Assembly: GCA_947453015.1 (NCBI GenBank) | Contig: CANGFL010000078.1 | Span: 1-6,443, forward strand | Direction: 5' to 3' | From: Oxalobacteraceae bacterium | Lineage (GTDB): Bacteria; Pseudomonadota; Gammaproteobacteria; Burkholderiales; Burkholderiaceae_D | Length of the DNA stretch: 6,443 nucleotides | Shown here: positions 1-6,440 of the stretch, piece by piece | Position numbering within the stretch: position 1 is the stretch's first letter | Layout of the letters: every line of letters begins with the position of its first letter | Position numbers and translations under genes: made by a program | Notes under the pieces: model-generated | The model's input: the letters and a program-made list of their open reading frames with translations, nothing else | Told to the model about the DNA's origin: nothing | The model's database searches: none

Positions 1-65
1 ACTTCTTTGTCCACATTTTTTTCGCGCGCCAGCGCATCGACCAGCATCAAAATTTCGCGACTCAT
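1..65 (-). CDS. nusA: Transcription termination/antitermination factor NusA, N-terminal fragment (runs off the window)
   Basis: Only the first 21 codons are present; the rest lies beyond position 1. The translation begins [20 protein letters not shown], which fits the start of the NusA N-terminal RNA-polymerase-binding domain (the E. coli protein opens MNKEIL and continues with a similar helix). NusA binds RNA polymerase and modulates pausing, intrinsic termination and antitermination. The ATG (65-63) overlaps the rimP stop as ATGA, so the two genes are probably translationally coupled. An AGGAG Shine-Dalgarno sequence lies six bases before the ATG, inside the rimP 3' end. The identification rests on this short match plus the near-universal rimP-nusA order. 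infB would be expected further downstream but is not visible. Confidence 0.9.
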   Translation of the reverse strand, partial: MSREILMLVDALAREKNVDKE

Positions 66-538
66 TTACGACTCCTGAAATCCACTTTCGGCACCAACCG
101 TGCCTTGTCCACTTCTGCCAGCGAAAACTCCAACATCGCAGGCCCTTCATTTCCTTCGAATTCAAGCCTGAGAGTTTCTCCATCAGGTTCATGCAGCAAA
201 CCCTGAAAGGATTTGCGATTTGCCGCACTCGGCATAGGCATTCTCAATTTGACTGTAGCTTCGTGCCCGACAAATCGAACGTAATCAGCCAATTTCTTCA
301 GTGGCCGATCTAGCCCAGGCGAAGACACTTCCAAGCGCTCATAGTTCGCGTTTTCTACGGTGAGTACATGCAGCAACTGATGAGTGACTTTTTCACAATC
401 CTCAACGGTGACTGCGCGCTCTTCTTCAACGGGCACATCGATGTACACCCTCAGCAAGCCACGCGCGGCCTGCTCGAAATCCACTAGCTCGTAGCCCAAG
501 CCAGTAACCGTCTTTTCAATTAATGCTGATAAAACCAA
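62..538 (-). CDS. rimP: Ribosome maturation factor RimP (158 aa from a TTG start)
   Basis: RimP is a cytoplasmic factor needed for maturation of the 30S ribosomal subunit. The protein shows the family landmarks [27 protein letters not shown], the signature [12 protein letters not shown] and, near the C terminus, [10 protein letters not shown]. The open frame extends to a GTG at 580 (172 aa), but that codon has no Shine-Dalgarno sequence. A TTG at 538-536 has a perfect AGGAG (545-549) six bases upstream. From that TTG the N terminus ([19 protein letters not shown]) has the same length as betaproteobacterial RimP proteins I recall, such as the Neisseria one starting MDIQTILEKTLPGLGYELV. I therefore prefer the TTG; the 14 extra residues may be untranslated. 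The stop overlaps the nusA start by four bases. Expression is probably affected by the terminator-like hairpin just upstream (593-617). Confidence 0.93.
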   Translation of the reverse strand: MVLSALIEKTVTGLGYELVDFEQAARGLLRVYIDVPVEEERAVTVEDCEKVTHQLLHVLTVENANYERLEVSSPGLDRPLKKLADYVRFVGHEATVKLRMPMPSAANRKSFQGLLHEPDGETLRLEFEGNEGPAMLEFSLAEVDKARLVPKVDFRSRK

Positions 539-592
539 ACCGCGCTCCTGCTGAGCTTCACCACCCAAAAATTGAATCACAAACTTTTCGGG

Positions 593-617
593 AAAAAAAA
601 AATGGGCATCTGCCCAT
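593..617 (-). terminator. Intrinsic terminator directly upstream of rimP (possible attenuator)
   Basis: Read on the minus strand, ATGGGC-AGAT-GCCCAT forms a perfect 6-bp GC-rich stem (602-617) with a four-base loop, followed by ten consecutive T residues (593-602). A-rich bases before the stem can pair with the first U residues. It lies only 12 bp before the GTG codon of the rimP frame and 54 bp before the preferred TTG. It would end transcripts from rluB and also those from the promoter at 704-732, so rimP expression requires readthrough. Confidence 0.85.
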
Positions 618-700
618 CTTTCTTGCTCTGCACTCTATCAACGTGTTATCAGCTATGAAAGCTGAACTGCACGCAGAGTCACAAAGACTTTGTTAAGTCC
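593..700 (-). ncRNA. Predicted structured leader RNA or small RNA upstream of rimP (about 105 nt)
   Basis: A promoter (704-732) and an intrinsic terminator (593-617) bracket about 105 nt with no credible ORF. The RNA can fold on the minus strand into three elements. The first is a 5' hairpin GACTT-AACA-AAGTC (686-699), which competes with ACAAA/TTTGT pairing. The second is a long stem CTCTGC(GT)/(GT)GCAGAG (671-678 with 626-633; the last two pairs are G-U), which encloses hairpin TCAGCT/AGCTGA (649-665). The third is the terminator. It is not a tRNA and matches no RNA family I recognise. It could be an attenuated rimP-nusA leader or a free small RNA. The folding was done by eye only. Confidence 0.45.
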
Positions 701-703
701 CTG

Positions 704-732
704 ATTATAGGCGATAAGCGGCTACGCTGCAA
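704..732 (-). promoter_or_regulatory. Sigma70-type promoter for the rimP leader
   Basis: On the minus strand, TTGCAG (727-732) and a perfect TATAAT (704-709) are separated by exactly 17 bp. Transcription would start near 698-700, giving a leader of roughly 160 nt to the preferred rimP start. The promoter lies just downstream of the rluB stop (770), so rimP-nusA can be transcribed independently of scpB-rluB. Confidence 0.72.
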
Positions 733-769
733 TGCAAATGCCACTCATAAAATTATTAAAAAGGGAATA

Positions 770-2281
770 TTAGCCGCGTGAACGACGACGCCCGGCTGTT
801 CCAGTGCCAAAGCGATCGCTGGCCCACTGTCCCGTTCCACCATTTGAGCGGCGCTGACCGTCCTGAGGTCTGCCCTGACGGGTGCCATTACCCGTTGTCG
901 GAAATCCAAGCGCTGTTTGCAAGGGATCCGGTTGACGCGGCTTGTTAGCAGGACGCTTGCCATTTTGAACATTATTCCCATTGCGCTGGGCTGATCCATG
1001 AACTGGCTTAGCACCACCATAATTCCCATGCGGCTTGGCCGGGCCTTGACGGCTGGGCGATTTTTCAAGACCACTAGCCGTCATTAATTGCCTGACAGTG
1101 TGCTCATCCATTTCTTCCCAGCGTCCGCGGCGAAGTGCGGAAGGCAATGTCAGCGTGCCATAGCGAGTACGTATCAAACGCGACACCGTCAAGCCAACGG
1201 CTTCAAACATGCGGCGCACCTCACGGTTGCGGCCTTCAGAAATAGTCACTCGATACCAACGATTAGCGCCCTCACCACCGCCATCAGCAATTTTATTGAA
1301 CTGCGCCGGACCATCATCAAGCTCCACACCTGAGAGTAATTTCTGACGCATACCTTCTTCAAGCTCACCTAATGTGCGAACTGCATATTCACGCTCAATG
1401 CCGTAGCGTGGATGCATCAATCGATTAGCGAGATCACCCGACGTCGTAAACAACAATAACCCTTCGGTGTTGAAATCCAATCGACCCACCGCCAACCATT
1501 TACTCGCCTTGATATTAGGGAGACGATCAAATACCGTCGCACGACCTTCGGGATCACTGGTACTAACAATTTCTCCCGCTTGCTTGTGATAAATCAGAAC
1601 ACGCGGCGGCTTTGTACTTACTTTGCGCTGAACAGGTTTGCCATTAATACGCACGAGATCGGTAGGCAGAATTCGCTGACCGATATGTGCAGGCTCTCCA
1701 TTCACGGAGACTCGCCCCGCGATAATCAGCTCTTCCATATCGCGACGTGAACCCATGCCAGCTTCGGCCAACACTTTGTGCAATTTTGGCGCGTCATCAT
1801 CCGCCGTTAAATCCCGTCGCACAGGTTTTTGATTGCGCGACGACGAACGTGGCCCGGCTGCTTCACTCGCGACCGGCGTATCGTAGGCATCGGAGGTAAC
1901 AAAACTAAATATCGCATCTGCATCCACTGGCGCAGGACGTGCATGAGGCTTGCGTGGACCCTGACGATCAGCGGGCCCAGAGCGTGGACCTTGTCTATTT
2001 TTTTGCGGATGCCTTTGCGGATCCTTGTTATCTTTAAATTTTTGCTCCCGACCTTCTCGCGCACCACCCGCTTGCTTAGGCGTATCGCCAGTACCATCGG
2101 TAGAACGATCGCCACCTCTGGAGCGCCGCAGCGATCGTGGGCCTCTGACACCTCGATGAAGTGGTTTGTGCTCACTATCGCGTGTTTTTTCTCCCGCTTC
2201 TGCTTGCGGCCGCTCCGACTCCGATCCGGAGTCAACGGCGTTCAACGCAGCTGGCGTATCAGTGGGATTGTGGGCTGTCAT
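770..2281 (-). CDS. rluB: 23S rRNA pseudouridine(2605) synthase RluB with long basic extensions (503 aa)
   Basis: RluB isomerises one uridine in helix 80 of 23S rRNA (U2605 in E. coli) to pseudouridine. Numbering from the chosen ATG, residues 1 to about 163 are low complexity, rich in Arg, Gly, Pro and Asp. An S4 RNA-binding domain follows at about 165-217 (starts [16 protein letters not shown]). The RsuA/RluB-type catalytic domain spans about 227-400: [13 protein letters not shown] holds the catalytic Asp269, and [22 protein letters not shown] and SRLIRTRYG are further family motifs. The last 100 residues are a Gly/Asn/Arg-rich tail containing a DPLQTALGF segment. The core is usual in length, but the extensions double the size relative to the E. 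coli protein (about 290 aa). The frame is open to a GTG at 2386. I chose ATG 2281, which overlaps scpB by 23 bp but has a weak ribosome site. ATG 2368, preceded by AGGG, is the main alternative. Confidence 0.93.
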   Translation of the reverse strand: MTAHNPTDTPAALNAVDSGSESERPQAEAGEKTRDSEHKPLHRGVRGPRSLRRSRGGDRSTDGTGDTPKQAGGAREGREQKFKDNKDPQRHPQKNRQGPRSGPADRQGPRKPHARPAPVDADAIFSFVTSDAYDTPVASEAAGPRSSSRNQKPVRRDLTADDDAPKLHKVLAEAGMGSRRDMEELIIAGRVSVNGEPAHIGQRILPTDLVRINGKPVQRKVSTKPPRVLIYHKQAGEIVSTSDPEGRATVFDRLPNIKASKWLAVGRLDFNTEGLLLFTTSGDLANRLMHPRYGIEREYAVRTLGELEEGMRQKLLSGVELDDGPAQFNKIADGGGEGANRWYRVTISEGRNREVRRMFEAVGLTVSRLIRTRYGTLTLPSALRRGRWEEMDEHTVRQLMTASGLEKSPSRQGPAKPHGNYGGAKPVHGSAQRNGNNVQNGKRPANKPRQPDPLQTALGFPTTGNGTRQGRPQDGQRRSNGGTGQWASDRFGTGTAGRRRSRG

Positions 2282-3047
2282 TGTCAGATTCGGTGTGTGG
2301 TTTATCTTCGGATGTACTAGACGATTGGGGGTGCTCTTCGTTACTGTCGTGCTCCGCAGGCTCTGCATCGTCACCCTGATGGACACTTACTACGTGCGCT
2401 GCTTGATCATCACCGCTTGCATCATCGACGAAATCAATTGATGCCTGATTCAATGACGCTTCTAAGTTTTGTTCTAACGCTTGCATCGCTGCAGTCGCCT
2501 CATTGCCTTCACCACCGACGGCTTGTAATGGTGGTAATTCCTCAAGCGAAGACAATCCCAAGTCATCAAGAAATTGTTTAGTGGTCGCCAGTAATGCAGG
2601 CCTTCCTGGCACATCACGATGCCCAATCACATCAACCCAGCCGCGGTCTTCTAGCAGCTTGATGGTCTGAGAATTGACGGCCACACCGCGAATATCTTCA
2701 ATGTCACCGCGGGTGACTGGCTGTCGATAAGCGATGATGGCTAATGTCTCCAGCGTAGCTCGTGTGTACTTTGGTGGTTTATCTGGATTGAGTCGATCAA
2801 GAAAAGGCTTCATCTCCGGGCGGCTCTGAAATCGCCAGCCGGTAGAAAGCATGACGAGCTCAACACCGCGCTCGGACCAATCTTGCGCTAATTCTTCTAA
2901 AAGTGATTTGATGGTCTCGGCATCTAGCGTCGATTCTGCCTCCTCGACAGGACCGGCAAATAACTTTTTCAGCTCATTAATGGATAGCGCCTCGTGAGTG
3001 CAAAGTAGCACTGTCTCGAGGACTTTTTTCGCCTCTTGGGTATTCAT
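2259..3047 (-). CDS. scpB: Segregation and condensation protein ScpB (262 aa)
   Basis: ScpB dimers bind the kleisin ScpA and, with SMC, form the condensin that organises and separates chromosomes. The N-terminal winged-helix domain covers about residues 1-80 ([19 protein letters not shown], then [12 protein letters not shown]). The second covers about 95-165, with the family signatures [23 protein letters not shown] and [18 protein letters not shown]. From about 208 the tail is very acidic and Ser-rich (Asp, Glu, Ser, His), probably disordered and poorly conserved in this family. The ATG is the only reasonable start: an in-frame TAA lies just upstream, although the ribosome site is weak. scpA is not adjacent; a 403-bp non-coding gap precedes the gene. 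I believe separated scpA and scpB are normal in betaproteobacteria. The 3' end overlaps rluB, so the two are probably co-transcribed from the promoter at 3273-3301. Confidence 0.95.
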   Translation of the reverse strand: MNTQEAKKVLETVLLCTHEALSINELKKLFAGPVEEAESTLDAETIKSLLEELAQDWSERGVELVMLSTGWRFQSRPEMKPFLDRLNPDKPPKYTRATLETLAIIAYRQPVTRGDIEDIRGVAVNSQTIKLLEDRGWVDVIGHRDVPGRPALLATTKQFLDDLGLSSLEELPPLQAVGGEGNEATAAMQALEQNLEASLNQASIDFVDDASGDDQAAHVVSVHQGDDAEPAEHDSNEEHPQSSSTSEDKPHTESDNDSPQSH

Positions 3048-3272
3048 CTGCGGTTCTTGCAGTTAAGTTGGTAGCAATGGAATGCAATTATTCAAGGCCC
3101 AAGCAAATGGAGCCGCGTTGGGAACAGAAATATCCGTGGTGCTTTAACGCCAGCGCCCGAGAATTATGCTTTTTTGGTGGGCGAGTGACGTGGGCTAGGC
3201 CGTCTGACTAGTAGGACGCGTGACAGAAAGTCCCGAATTAGGAACGAAGCCGCGTCAAGCCAAGTTGGCCGG
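3048..3272 (-). other. Long non-coding leader of scpB with potential RNA structure
   Basis: About 220 bp separate the predicted transcription start (about 3266-3269) from the scpB ATG. I find no ORF with a ribosome site on either strand and no trace of scpA. Read on the minus strand, several inverted repeats are visible. GACGCG pairs with CGCGTC and encloses hairpin GTTCC-TAATTC-GGGAC. CGCCC can pair with GGGCG around an A-rich loop, and GGCTC with GGGCC. The sequence matches no riboswitch or housekeeping RNA that I recognise. It may be a structured 5' UTR, an unrecognised small RNA, or simply a long leader. Confidence 0.4.
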
Positions 3273-3301
3273 ATTATAGGGTACTTCCTGGCGCTTGTCA
3301 T
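3273..3301 (-). promoter_or_regulatory. Sigma70-type promoter for scpB-rluB
   Basis: On the minus strand, ATGACA (3296-3301) and a perfect TATAAT (3273-3278) are 17 bp apart, matching the consensus at 11 of 12 positions. Nothing else on this strand needs a promoter before scpB, 226 bp downstream. The tRNA terminator upstream (3411-3444) makes an independent promoter necessary. Confidence 0.68.
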
Positions 3302-3410
3302 CGCCTGAAATTGTAGGCTACGGCTGAAGACACACAGCTTGCGTATATGAAAGCCGTCATTTGCAGCGGCGCTTGAATCGAATTAACTGCTAATCAACAC
3401 GATCGCCGCA
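3302..3410. other. Intergenic spacer between the scpB promoter and the tRNA terminator
   Basis: No ORF or RNA gene is recognised here. Two imperfectly placed inverted repeats are visible: GCGGCG (3366-3371) with CGCCGC (3404-3409), and an ACGGCT/AGCCGT pair within about 3315-3360. They could be operator-like or chance, and I assign no function. Confidence 0.3.
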
Positions 3411-3444
3411 CAAAAAACAAAGCCCGGTTAAATTAACCGGGCTT
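3411..3444 (-). terminator. Intrinsic terminator of the tRNA-fMet gene
   Basis: Read on the minus strand, a near-perfect GC-rich hairpin (3420-3444, an 11-bp arm beginning AAGCCCGGTTA and its complement, with a 3-base loop) is followed by TGTTTTTTG. It begins only six bases after the encoded CCA of the tRNA, so it ends that transcript and insulates scpB. Confidence 0.9.
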
Positions 3445-3450
3445 ACTATC

Positions 3451-3527
<77 letters not shown>

Positions 3528-3540
3528 TCTGAGGGACTGA

Positions 3541-3569
3541 AATATACAGTGTATGGTCGAAGTTTGCAA
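3541..3569 (-). promoter_or_regulatory. Sigma70-type promoter of the tRNA-fMet gene
   Basis: On the minus strand, TTGCAA (3564-3569) and TATATT (3541-3546) are separated by 17 bp. The -10 element ends 13 bp before the mature tRNA 5' end, so RNase P would remove only a few bases of leader. Confidence 0.72.
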
Positions 3570-3661
3570 TCTTTGATACTGAGCAGACATTCACCGTTCG
3601 AGTGCTACACTGACCAAAAGGCTACACCTCACGCTTTAGCAAACTCACAAAACACTTTGCA

Positions 3662-4228
3662 ATGAAATTTTGCTCAGACTGCGGAAACACAGTTTCACTT
3701 CAAATACCACCTGACGATAATCGTTTGCGGTATGTGTGCGAACAGTGCAGTACTGTTCACTATCAAAATCCCAAAATGGTTGTTGGAAGCATTCCGTTTT
3801 GGGATCAAGACGGCGATCAAAAGATTTTGCTTTGTCGACGAGCTATCGAGCCTCGGCTGGGCTTTTGGACGCTACCTGCAGGCTTCATGGAAAACAATGA
3901 AACCACTGCTGAAGCCGCAGCGCGCGAAACGCAGGAAGAGGCTGGCGCAACTATTGAGATGCAAGAGCTTTACACCCTGCTGAATGTACCTCACGTACAT
4001 CAGGTACATCTTTTTTACCGTGCACGTTTGTTAGATCTGAATTTTTCAGCAGGTACCGAAAGTCTGGAAGTTAAACTTTTTTCAGAATCAGATATACCGT
4101 GGGAAGACCTCGCCTTCCCAACGGTAACGAAAACGTTAAAACTTTTTTTCGCCGATCTGGCTGCTCACAAACATCCGCAATCGTTTGGATTTCACTCTTT
4201 CGACATACGCAAATCAATCAAAGCGTAA
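3662..4228 (+). CDS. NUDIX hydrolase with N-terminal zinc ribbon (188 aa)
   Basis: This is a cytoplasmic Mg2+-dependent pyrophosphohydrolase that should cleave a nucleoside diphosphate linked to another moiety; its exact substrate cannot be read from sequence. Cys4, Cys7, Cys26 and Cys29 form two CxxC knuckles of a zinc ribbon. After NPKMVVGSIP the NUDIX fold begins, and the full NUDIX box G-x5-E-x7-RETQEEAGA spans residues 74-96 with the metal-binding glutamates intact (REtqEE). A conserved-looking VPHVHQVHLFYRARL follows. It has a zinc ribbon like NudC but lacks the SQPWPFPxS motif of NADH pyrophosphatases, so I do not call it nudC. ADP-ribose-type or other nucleotide substrates are possible. 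The ATG is the first in frame, but no clear Shine-Dalgarno sequence precedes it. The stop lies only 13 bp from the stop of the convergent amtB. Confidence 0.9.
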   Translation: MKFCSDCGNTVSLQIPPDDNRLRYVCEQCSTVHYQNPKMVVGSIPFWDQDGDQKILLCRRAIEPRLGFWTLPAGFMENNETTAEAAARETQEEAGATIEMQELYTLLNVPHVHQVHLFYRARLLDLNFSAGTESLEVKLFSESDIPWEDLAFPTVTKTLKLFFADLAAHKHPQSFGFHSFDIRKSIKA

Positions 4229-4241
4229 AAATCCATCGGTA

Positions 4242-5444
4242 TCACCAACTCACTTCACGTTCTGGAGTGGCTGTGATTTTATGTATGGATAGATCAGCAC
4301 CCTCGTACTCTTCCTCAGGATCGAGTCGAATACCGACGGTCTTCTTGAGTACACCGTAAATAAGAAAGCCTCCTAACGATGCAATGACGATACCTAGCAA
4401 GGTACCGATCACTTGCGACATTAGCGATACACCACCCATACCGCCTAAGGACTGCAAACCAAAAATACCCGCGGCGATTCCGCCCCATGCGCCACATAGG
4501 CCATGCAGAGGCCAGACACCCAACACATCATCAATCTTCCAGCGATTTTGTGTTAGCGTAAATAACCAAACAAAAATGAAACCTGCAATACCACCGGTAA
4601 CTAATGCGCCCAAGGGATGCATTAAATCTGAACCAGCACATACGGCGACCAAACCAGCGAGAGGACCGTTGTAAGCAAATCCTGGATCATTTTTACCCAT
4701 CACAACCGCGACTAAAGTACCACCGACCATAGCCATCAGCGAATTCATCGCAACCAGACCATTCATCTTGTCGAGAGTCTGCGCGCTCATGACATTAAAG
4801 CCAAACCAACCCACGGCTAATATCCACGCACCGAGTGCTAAAAACGGAATGCTCGAAGGTGGATGAGCAGCGACTGCACCATCACCAGAATAGCGTCCTC
4901 GGCGTGAGCCTAACAAAATGACAGCCGGTAACGCCGCCCAACCGCCAACGGCATGAACTACCACTGAACCGGCAAAGTCATGAAAGGCAAAACCATAATT
5001 TGCTTCAAGCCAAGCCTGAATTCCAAAACGCTGGTTCCACGCAATGCCTTCAAAAAACGGATACACCAGACCGACTAGTAATGCGGTAGCGACTAGTTGC
5101 GGATGAAAGCGAGCTCGCTCAGCGATGCCCCCCGAAATAATCGCTGGAATAGCCGCAGCAAATGTCAGCAGGAAAAAAAACTTCACCATTTCAAAGCCAC
5201 TCTTTGCAGAAAGCTCTTCGGCACCAACAAAAAAATGCACACCGTAAGCGATGTAATAACCCACAAAGAAATAAGCCATGGTGGAAACTGCAAAATCCAC
5301 TAATATTTTCACTAGCGCATTGACTTGGTTTTTTTTGCGAACCGTGCCCAGCTCCAGAAAGGCGAACCCTGCATGCATGGCAAGGATCATGATGGCGCCC
5401 AACATGATAAAAAGCGTGTCGGCGCCGCTGTGGAATGCATCCAT
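4242..5444 (-). CDS. amtB: Ammonium transporter, Amt/MEP/Rh family (400 aa)
   Basis: This integral inner-membrane channel takes up ammonium/ammonia and should act as a trimer. About eleven hydrophobic segments spread over residues 10-368, the family number. The substrate-site residues are present: Asp156 in HDFAGS, the twin pore histidines His164 (VVVHAVGGW) and His314 (WPLHGLCGAWG), and Phe residues in GWFGFN (213-217). SGGIAER (104-110) is also typical. The cytoplasmic tail RLDPEEEYEGADLSIHK keeps the conserved acidic segment involved in PII (GlnK) control in the family. It starts directly in membrane sequence with no added signal peptide. An AGGGAG ribosome site precedes the ATG by six bases. 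Unlike many amtB genes, it has no glnK neighbour in this window. A sigma54 promoter and an NtrC-like site lie upstream. The symbol is a family-level assignment. Confidence 0.95.
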   Translation of the reverse strand: MDAFHSGADTLFIMLGAIMILAMHAGFAFLELGTVRKKNQVNALVKILVDFAVSTMAYFFVGYYIAYGVHFFVGAEELSAKSGFEMVKFFFLLTFAAAIPAIISGGIAERARFHPQLVATALLVGLVYPFFEGIAWNQRFGIQAWLEANYGFAFHDFAGSVVVHAVGGWAALPAVILLGSRRGRYSGDGAVAAHPPSSIPFLALGAWILAVGWFGFNVMSAQTLDKMNGLVAMNSLMAMVGGTLVAVVMGKNDPGFAYNGPLAGLVAVCAGSDLMHPLGALVTGGIAGFIFVWLFTLTQNRWKIDDVLGVWPLHGLCGAWGGIAAGIFGLQSLGGMGGVSLMSQVIGTLLGIVIASLGGFLIYGVLKKTVGIRLDPEEEYEGADLSIHKITATPEREVSW

Positions 5445-5492
5445 GACTACTCCCTAATAAGGTGCAAAAATAAGTATTGGAGCGTCTTCATG

Positions 5493-5508
5493 AGCAATTT
5501 TCGTTCCA
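5493..5508 (-). promoter_or_regulatory. Sigma54 (RpoN) promoter of amtB
   Basis: On the minus strand, TGGAACGAAAATTGCT matches the consensus TGGCACG-N4-TTGCW except for one base; the invariant GG (-24) and GC (-12) have exact spacing. Transcription would start about 12 bp downstream, near 5482, giving a leader of about 38 nt. It depends on an activator, most likely NtrC bound at 5590-5606. Confidence 0.78.
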
Positions 5509-5570
5509 TTTTGGTGCTGCATAGCAAAAATTTTAACTCGTTGAAATACATTGATTTATTTTTATTCGCT

Positions 5571-5599
5571 TTTTCATTAGATGTGATGCCGCACATAAT
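5571..5599 (+). promoter_or_regulatory. Possible sigma70-type promoter of aat
   Basis: TTTTCA (5571-5576) and CATAAT (5594-5599) are 17 bp apart, matching 4/6 and 5/6 of consensus. The start would be near 5606, giving a leader of about 28 nt to the aat ATG. It is a moderate match in an AT-rich stretch, so treat it as tentative. Its -10 box falls inside the NtrC-like palindrome. Confidence 0.35.
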
Positions 5600-5606
5600 T
5601 AGTGCG
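5590..5606. promoter_or_regulatory. NtrC-type binding site in the amtB-aat spacer
   Basis: CGCACATAATTAGTGCG is an inverted repeat with 5-bp arms and the GCAC-N7-GTGC architecture of NtrC (NRI) sites (consensus TGCACYANNNTRGTGCA). Its centre is about 116 bp upstream of the predicted sigma54 start of amtB, a distance typical of enhancer sites. Only one clear copy is visible; NtrC enhancers often come as pairs. Confidence 0.62.
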
Positions 5607-5633
5607 AAATAGATACCTAAATTGGTGAGCTAG

Positions 5634-6440
5634 ATGATCCCTTGGTTGGAACCTGACACACCATTTCCTGATACCGATCAGGCATTGACCGAAGCCGACG
5701 GCGCACCGGGTTTATTGGCTGCTGGTGCCGATCTGTCCCCCAGTCGGCTGCTAAACGCCTATAAAAACGGCATCTTTCCGTGGTTTTCTGATAACCAGCC
5801 TGTGCTGTGGTGGAGTACTGATCCACGAATGGTGCTGCAGATCGACGACTTTCGCATCTCGCGCAGCCTAGCAAAAACACTAAAAAAAATTGATCGCAGT
5901 ATGCGAGACGGTGGGCAGTGGACACTGCGTTTTGATTCTGCTTTTCACGATGTCATTCATGCGTGCGCGCAGCCGCGCGATGGTAGCGATGGGACCTGGA
6001 TATCGAATCAAATCATCGAAGGCTATTGCGCATTGCACAAGATGGGTCATGCCCATTCATCAGAGCTGTGGTTTGATAACCATCTTGTAGCTGGGGCATA
6101 TGGTGTCAGCATAGGGAAAATGTTTTATGGTGAGTCTATGTTTGCGCTCGTGCCAGACGGGTCCAAGGTCGCGCTCGCTTATCTAGTTAATTTTTTACGT
6201 CACCATGGAGTGAAGATGATTGACTGCCAGCAGGAAACGTCTCATCTCGCCTCGCTAGGTGCCAAACCAATTCGGCGCGCAGAATTCATTGCGCTAATGA
6301 AAACAGCGATTTCTGAGCCCGATATACAGAATTGGCGGCCTAGACAACTGTTTGCAGAAGGACCGCACGACAAAAGCGCAAGCTTCAGTGTAGGATTAAG
6401 CTCAATCCCAACAACCACACAGCCAGAAGAGACTCCATGA
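5634..6440 (+). CDS. aat: Leucyl/phenylalanyl-tRNA-protein transferase (268 aa)
   Basis: Aat transfers Leu or Phe from its aminoacyl-tRNA to proteins with an N-terminal Arg or Lys, marking them for ClpS/ClpAP degradation in the bacterial N-end rule pathway. Family motifs run in order: [26 protein letters not shown] (26-51, quoted as two parts [10 protein letters not shown] and GIFPWF), [11 protein letters not shown] (58-68), TWIS (121-124), [15 protein letters not shown] (165-170, Glu167) and MIDCQ (195-199, with Asp197 and Gln199, which correspond to active-site residues of the E. coli enzyme). The start [12 protein letters not shown] is typical of betaproteobacterial forms. GGTGAG lies about six bases before the ATG. 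The final 25 residues beyond the core are Ser/Thr/Pro-rich. The stop overlaps the next ATG by four bases, so the following gene is probably co-translated. Confidence 0.95.
   Translation: MIPWLEPDTPFPDTDQALTEADGAPGLLAAGADLSPSRLLNAYKNGIFPWFSDNQPVLWWSTDPRMVLQIDDFRISRSLAKTLKKIDRSMRDGGQWTLRFDSAFHDVIHACAQPRDGSDGTWISNQIIEGYCALHKMGHAHSSELWFDNHLVAGAYGVSIGKMFYGESMFALVPDGSKVALAYLVNFLRHHGVKMIDCQQETSHLASLGAKPIRRAEFIALMKTAISEPDIQNWRPRQLFAEGPHDKSASFSVGLSSIPTTTQPEETP

Noticed and set aside
656..690. Short leader-peptide ORF (GTG start, 9 codons) in the rimP leader, as in amino-acid attenuators
   Set aside because: It has no Shine-Dalgarno sequence, no run of one amino acid and a non-ATG start; nothing supports translation.
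626..700. Possible degenerate tRNA upstream of rimP, in the position of metY in E. coli
   Set aside because: The hairpins do not give a cloverleaf, and no T-loop GTTCRA or matching acceptor stem is present.
745..1074. 109-codon minus-strand frame overlapping the 3' end of rluB
   Set aside because: It is a shifted frame within the repetitive, Arg/Gly-coding tail of rluB; no independent support.
1829..2320. Plus-strand open frames of 70-160 codons inside rluB and scpB
   Set aside because: They are antisense shadows of clearly recognised genes, with no ribosome sites and no recognisable protein features.
3115..3140. Plus-strand sequence TGCTTTAACG near 3140 resembling rRNA-operon boxA
   Set aside because: It is only a partial match to TGCTCTTTAACA, with no rRNA gene, boxB or transcript on that strand.
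3048..3410. Remnant of scpA upstream of scpB
   Set aside because: The minus-strand frames are broken by stops and show no ScpA-like residues; separated scpA is probably normal for the group.
3985..4012. Triplicated GTAC(C/A)TC-like motif that looks like a short repeat or operator
   Set aside because: It lies inside the NUDIX gene and encodes the V-P-H-V-H-Q-V-H stretch, which looks conserved in this protein family; codon constraint explains it.
5503..5517. Second NtrC site overlapping the -24 region of the sigma54 promoter (GTTC-N7-GTGC)
   Set aside because: One half-site has two mismatches in four bases, and it would block sigma54 binding rather than activate.
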